DNA from: Treponema sp.
Lineage (GTDB): Bacteria; Spirochaetota; Spirochaetia; Treponematales; Breznakiellaceae
Assembly (NCBI GenBank): GCA_031264395.1
Contig: JAISEB010000185.1
Coordinates: 1 to 12,812, forward strand
Reading direction: 5' to 3'
Length of the DNA stretch: 12,812 nt
This document shows positions 12,718 through 12,812 of the stretch, one piece after another. How positions within the stretch are numbered: position 1 is the stretch's first letter; the number at the start of each line of letters is the position of its first letter. Under the pieces are notes generated by a model that saw only the letters and a program-made list of their open reading frames with translations, searched no databases and had not been told where the DNA came from. The position numbers were made by a program, and so were the translations under genes.

Positions 12718-12812
12718 TTACCGGCCTCCCGGGAATTGTAGAATTCGTTCAAATTTTTAACCGCGCCTTCCAGCATCAGTATGCGGCGGCCGTAAAAAAG
12801 ATCGTGGGCCCG
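12714..12812 (-). CDS. rplD: 50S ribosomal protein L4, C-terminal fragment (5' end outside window)
   Basis: A minus-strand frame enters at the right edge and stops at TGA (12714-12716), giving the last 32 residues. The visible end, AHDLFYGRRILMLEGAVKNL followed by NEFYNSREAGK, resembles the L4 C-terminus, and its place directly before rplW fits rplD. The stop overlaps the rplW start as ATGA. L4 has a loop in the exit tunnel and represses the S10 operon in E. coli. That loop is not in view. Confidence 0.85.
   Translation of the reverse strand, partial: RAHDLFYGRRILMLEGAVKNLNEFYNSREAGK

Overview
The window is a long, conserved ribosomal-protein gene cluster (S10-spc-alpha type) read on the minus strand, from the right edge to about position 422. 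A different gene on the plus strand enters at the left edge and converges on it. In transcription order the cluster is rplD (3' end only), rplW, rplB, rpsS, rplV, rpsC, rplP, rpmC, rpsQ, rplN, rplX, rplE, rpsN (zinc type), rpsH, rplF, rplR, rpsE, rpmD, rplO, secY, rpmJ, rpsM, rpsK, rpsD, rpoA, rplQ, and a small cysteine-rich gene of unknown function. Every frame is intact. I found no RNA genes, insertion sequences, CRISPR arrays or other mobile elements.

Organism: a bacterium with moderately high GC. The protein style, secY followed directly by rpmJ with no adk, map or infA between them, and the zinc-type S14 all suggest a spirochaete of the Treponema group. This is inferred from gene order and sequence character; no database search was run.

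Layout. Positions 1-327 (+) hold the C-terminus of a CapA/PgsA-like protein. Positions 328-421 are a short convergent spacer with a GC-rich hairpin. Positions 422-1110 carry the small zinc-ribbon gene and rplQ; 1100-3756 carry rpoA, rpsD, rpsK, rpsM and rpmJ (alpha segment). Positions 3757-3857 are the largest gap in the cluster and contain a good sigma-70-like promoter. Positions 3858-9245 are the spc segment (secY to rplN) and 9259-12812 the S10 segment (rpsQ to rplD). Most junctions are overlaps or gaps under 30 nt, so translation is probably coupled. The exceptions are secY-rpmJ (101 nt), rplF-rplR (78 nt) and rpsM-rpsK (51 nt), and each of these holds a hairpin or promoter-like signal.

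How the genes work together: the ribosomal proteins build both subunits, SecY forms the membrane channel for exported and membrane proteins, and RpoA is the assembly platform of RNA polymerase. Co-transcription ties ribosome, secretion and polymerase synthesis to growth. Five genes start at GTG or TTG, and two starts (rplQ, rplE) lie inside the longest open frame, so those frames must be trimmed. I see no clear sign of a new multi-gene system. The items most worth a second look are the unassigned zinc-ribbon gene after rplQ, the promoter and leader hairpin before rpmJ, and the hairpins in the rpsM-rpsK and rplF-rplR spacers.
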